This document shows positions 61,658 through 64,000 of a stretch of DNA of 64,000 nt, piece after piece. Where the stretch lies: NCBI RefSeq assembly GCF_000427965.1, contig NZ_ATZA01000027.1, positions 1-64,000 on the forward strand, read 5' to 3'. The notes under the pieces were generated by a model. It saw nothing but the letters and a program-made list of their open reading frames with translations, had not been told where the DNA came from and searched no databases. The number at the start of each line of letters is the position of its first letter. Within the stretch, counting starts at the first letter, position 1. Origin of the DNA: Olivibacter sitiensis DSM 17696 (GTDB taxonomy: Bacteria; Bacteroidota; Bacteroidia; Sphingobacteriales; Sphingobacteriaceae). The translations under genes and the position numbers were made by a program.

Positions 61658-63649
61658 TCACTTTAGGTCAACCTCAAAGGGTGAAGCAGGCAACCCTGCT
61701 TCATTGTACAGGTTGGCATGCACCGGATTATCTGCCCAAGCGTAGCGAACCGCTGTCGGATGGGCAATCGAATCGTGCCACACCAATACTTCATTGCCAT
61801 CTATCCTTGCATTGGCCCATATGAACTTTCCGTCAGGGCCAGCTATGGCAAAGCCTTGCAGTTCACCTCCCGTCACCTTCAAAGGAGACCCAGCGCTGAA
61901 GAAATCGATAATCACTTTATTGTCTTCCAGGCGAAACGACTTGTATAGCGGTCCTGTGTACACCAACTTTTCCTCGCCGTATGCCATTTTCCGCGCTGCC
62001 AGTGACAGGCGTTTCCCTACCGTTTCCTTGTCCAATGGGTGGATATCGTTTGCTTCGCCCACATCAATTGTTACTGCCATGGCAGTATTCGGTAGATCCA
62101 ATGCCTTAAACTGTGCGTACCTCAATGCTGCCCATCCGCTTTCCGACGGTTGGTCTCTAGGTTCCATAAAATTGGCCAATTGTACATAAAGGAATGGGAG
62201 ATTCTGCCGATGCCAATTTTTACGCCAGTCATTGATTAAGTCTGGAAAAAGACTTTGGTATTCCGCGGCGCGATCGGTATTGGACTCTCCCTGATACCAG
62301 ATGACGCCTTTTATGGCATAGTTCAATAAGGGCGCTATCATGCCATTGAATAGGCCCCCTGGCTGGTAATGAAAAGTAACGCCTCCTCCCGGCATGGGAT
62401 TGGAGGCATAGCCTAGCTGACACTGCCATGTGCCGCTGAGATCAATCCGTTCCTTACCTGACTGCAGCATATATTCCTTCCCTTTCACAAATCCACCACG
62501 CCCCACATTGCTTATTACTCTTAGGACAACAATATTCTTGCCCTTTTTCAACAAACCAACGGGTACAGGATACCGTCTAGGCGGGTACTGATAGCCCGTG
62601 GTGCCCACCAAGGTGCCATTGACATACACCTCATCCCGATCAACGATAGCGCCCAGCACCAGCATGGCTGGTTTTCCTACCATCGACTCTGGCACCTCAA
62701 TTTCTTTACGAAACCATACAACGCCATTGAGATGATCTTGTCCCCTCGTGTCAAAAATTTGCCAGTCGTCCCAATAACCAGGTATCGTTGCATTTTTCCA
62801 TCTTTCTGGCCGGTAAGCTTCATCATACCACTTTGTCTTTCCTTGCAATCCCAAATCGCTACTGTCAATCCGTGCATTCCATGCTTGGATAATGGCCGCA
62901 TCGGCTTTCTTGATGCTATCTACCAAGAGGCTATCCCTATACTTTTTATGGATAGCCAAGTAATGAGGGTAGCTCTTTAATGTATTTTCACTTAGCCAAG
63001 CTTCTGCCGGCGAACCTCCTACGGCCGATTTAATCAAACCGATTGGCACCTTATATTTTTCATATAATTCTCTGGCAAAAAAATACCCAACTGCCGTGAA
63101 CTTCAACACGGATCCTGGATCGGCATCCACCCAGGTTCCTTCTTCCAAATCGTCTTTGGGCGATGCAAACGCATAACGTGTGGATACGTCAAATTGCCTG
63201 ATTTTTGGATTGGTGGATGAGGCAATTGCTTCCTCAAACCTCGGCTTAACGCGAACCATAGGCAGCTCCATGTTTGACTGACCTGAACAGACCCACACAT
63301 CCCCTATCCATATATCATTGAGGAGAACCCGATTGCTTGCTTTTATTTCCATCGTATAAGGCCCACCTGCCTGCATGGCAGGAAAGGTCACGATCCATTG
63401 ACTTTGTTCATCCGTAATGGATCTACGTCTTATACCGTTAAAATCTACGGCAACCTCCTCGCCTACCGAAGCCCAGCCCCAAATCCGAATCTCCATATCG
63501 CGCTGGATAATCATGCCATCGCTTATCAATCTGGGAAGACGAATCTGCGATAGTACATGATTTTCGGAAATACCTATAAGGCATAATACTACCGTCAGGT
63601 ATTTCAAGCAGGCAGCGCCAATTTTTCTATAACGGATAGCAGTCAACAT
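61658..63649 (-). CDS. Sialate O-acetylesterase-type SGNH hydrolase
   Basis: 663 residues. Exported (signal peptide ending near ISENHVLSQ) carbohydrate esterase removing acetyl groups from sialic acid or related sugars. The SGNH/DUF303 halves show the nucleophilic Ser in VWVCSGQSNMELPM, an inserted jelly-roll-like domain (residues 290-400, VWFRKEIEVPES), WYQGESNTDRAAEY and the catalytic pair in DIHPLDKETVGKRL. The ATG overlaps the stop of the upstream regulator. The name reflects the family, as xylan-acting members also exist. Confidence 0.88.
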   Translation of the reverse strand: MLTAIRYRKIGAACLKYLTVVLCLIGISENHVLSQIRLPRLISDGMIIQRDMEIRIWGWASVGEEVAVDFNGIRRRSITDEQSQWIVTFPAMQAGGPYTMEIKASNRVLLNDIWIGDVWVCSGQSNMELPMVRVKPRFEEAIASSTNPKIRQFDVSTRYAFASPKDDLEEGTWVDADPGSVLKFTAVGYFFARELYEKYKVPIGLIKSAVGGSPAEAWLSENTLKSYPHYLAIHKKYRDSLLVDSIKKADAAIIQAWNARIDSSDLGLQGKTKWYDEAYRPERWKNATIPGYWDDWQIFDTRGQDHLNGVVWFRKEIEVPESMVGKPAMLVLGAIVDRDEVYVNGTLVGTTGYQYPPRRYPVPVGLLKKGKNIVVLRVISNVGRGGFVKGKEYMLQSGKERIDLSGTWQCQLGYASNPMPGGGVTFHYQPGGLFNGMIAPLLNYAIKGVIWYQGESNTDRAAEYQSLFPDLINDWRKNWHRQNLPFLYVQLANFMEPRDQPSESGWAALRYAQFKALDLPNTAMAVTIDVGEANDIHPLDKETVGKRLSLAARKMAYGEEKLVYTGPLYKSFRLEDNKVIIDFFSAGSPLKVTGGELQGFAIAGPDGKFIWANARIDGNEVLVWHDSIAHPTAVRYAWADNPVHANLYNEAGLPASPFEVDLK

Positions 63650-64000
63650 ACAGAAACTTTTCTTTTTCTGTCAAGAAATTCGGAAGGCAGTACCCCAAAT
63701 CTCATCTTAAATGATTTTGCAAAATAGTTGGGCGTAGTGAAGCCAACAGCATAGGCAACCTGTGCGATATTCATATCGCTTTTTTCCAACAGAACTGCTC
63801 CCCTATCGAGTTTTATGGACCGAATGTAGTCAATGGGAGATTGGCCGGTGATTTCGAGCAACTTATAATACAAGGTTCCACGACTCATACCCACATGTTT
63901 ACTAAGGTTTTCTACCGACAATGCGGGGTCTGTTAGATGCCGCTCGATATAGAACAGTACTTTTTTCAGGAACTTAGTATCCCGTGATTCGACCTCAATT
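63643..64000 (-). CDS. AraC-type C-terminal part of a regulator, probably a hybrid two-component system
   Basis: Partial at the window edge: 118 codons with no start seen. It ends with a full HTH_18/AraC domain: LSVENLSKHVGMSRGTLYYKL, ITGQSPIDYIRSIKLDRG, IAQVAYAVGFTTPNYFAKSF and a short tail. The preceding DTKFLKKVLFYIERHL is typical of hybrid two-component systems, which carry a receiver before this domain. The stop overlaps the esterase start, so they may be coupled. Confidence 0.82.
   Translation of the reverse strand, partial: IEVESRDTKFLKKVLFYIERHLTDPALSVENLSKHVGMSRGTLYYKLLEITGQSPIDYIRSIKLDRGAVLLEKSDMNIAQVAYAVGFTTPNYFAKSFKMRFGVLPSEFLDRKRKVSVC

Overview
The window looks like a chromosomal segment of a Bacteroidota bacterium, most likely family Sphingobacteriaceae. 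The support is an Oar/TonB-type outer-membrane receptor, LytS/LytTR regulators, DUF4836, DUF6089, PorT, a DUF2723/GT117 membrane protein, tandem OmpH/Skp genes behind bamA, a HemC-HemD fusion, and promoters of the TTTG / TAnnTTTG type. No rRNA, tRNA or CRISPR array was recognised.

Layout. 1-1000: a truncated IS4-type transposase, an insulating hairpin, and the frameshifted 3' remnant of a protein gene that ends at a perfect 43-nt palindrome. 1.1-7.1 kb: two LytS/LytTR two-component pairs around a TlpA-like thioredoxin lipoprotein or periplasmic protein; the first response regulator has its start broken at an A7 run. 7.5-8.9 kb: a sugar porter. 9.3-14.7 kb: the imuA-imuB-dnaE2 mutasome operon with a dyad inside its promoter. 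14.9-21.5 kb: a Ca-type P-ATPase followed by a lipoprotein, a DUF4836 protein and a membrane-anchored protein. 21.5-24.6 kb: idi, a tiny basic protein, a hicAB locus whose toxin has lost its centre, a thioesterase and ddl. 25.5-28.9 kb: a large Oar-like receptor flanked by two inverted copies of one repeat. 29.5-33.6 kb: YjbR-like, Rieske and DUF2723 genes separated by heptamer arrays. 33.7-43.2 kb: a heme supercluster (hemJ, hemE, a TPR protein, an OmpR-type two-component pair, hemL, hemB, hemCD, hemA). 43.3-49.1 kb: envelope biogenesis (two skp, bamA, uppS, a DUF6089 protein). 49.3-54.2 kb: nadK, a CBS protein, YqeY, an SDR, porT and ubiE/menG. 54.2-60.9 kb: a LytS/LytTR pair divergent from a TolC-MacA-MacB-like tripartite exporter. 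60.9-64 kb: fsa/talC, a sialate O-acetylesterase-type enzyme and the end of an AraC-type regulator, probably the edge of a glycan utilisation locus.

The most unusual signal is not a gene. At least thirteen intergenic sites carry short, degenerate arrays with an exact 7-nt period. They often begin at a stop codon or end at a start codon. Three unrelated genes (Rieske, hemJ, hemL) share the same modular leader: an AAAGNNN heptad array, a short spacer, a GTCTTGATACT box, then the start codon. This resembles the heptameric short tandem repeats known from cyanobacteria, but here it is arranged as a recurrent leader cassette.
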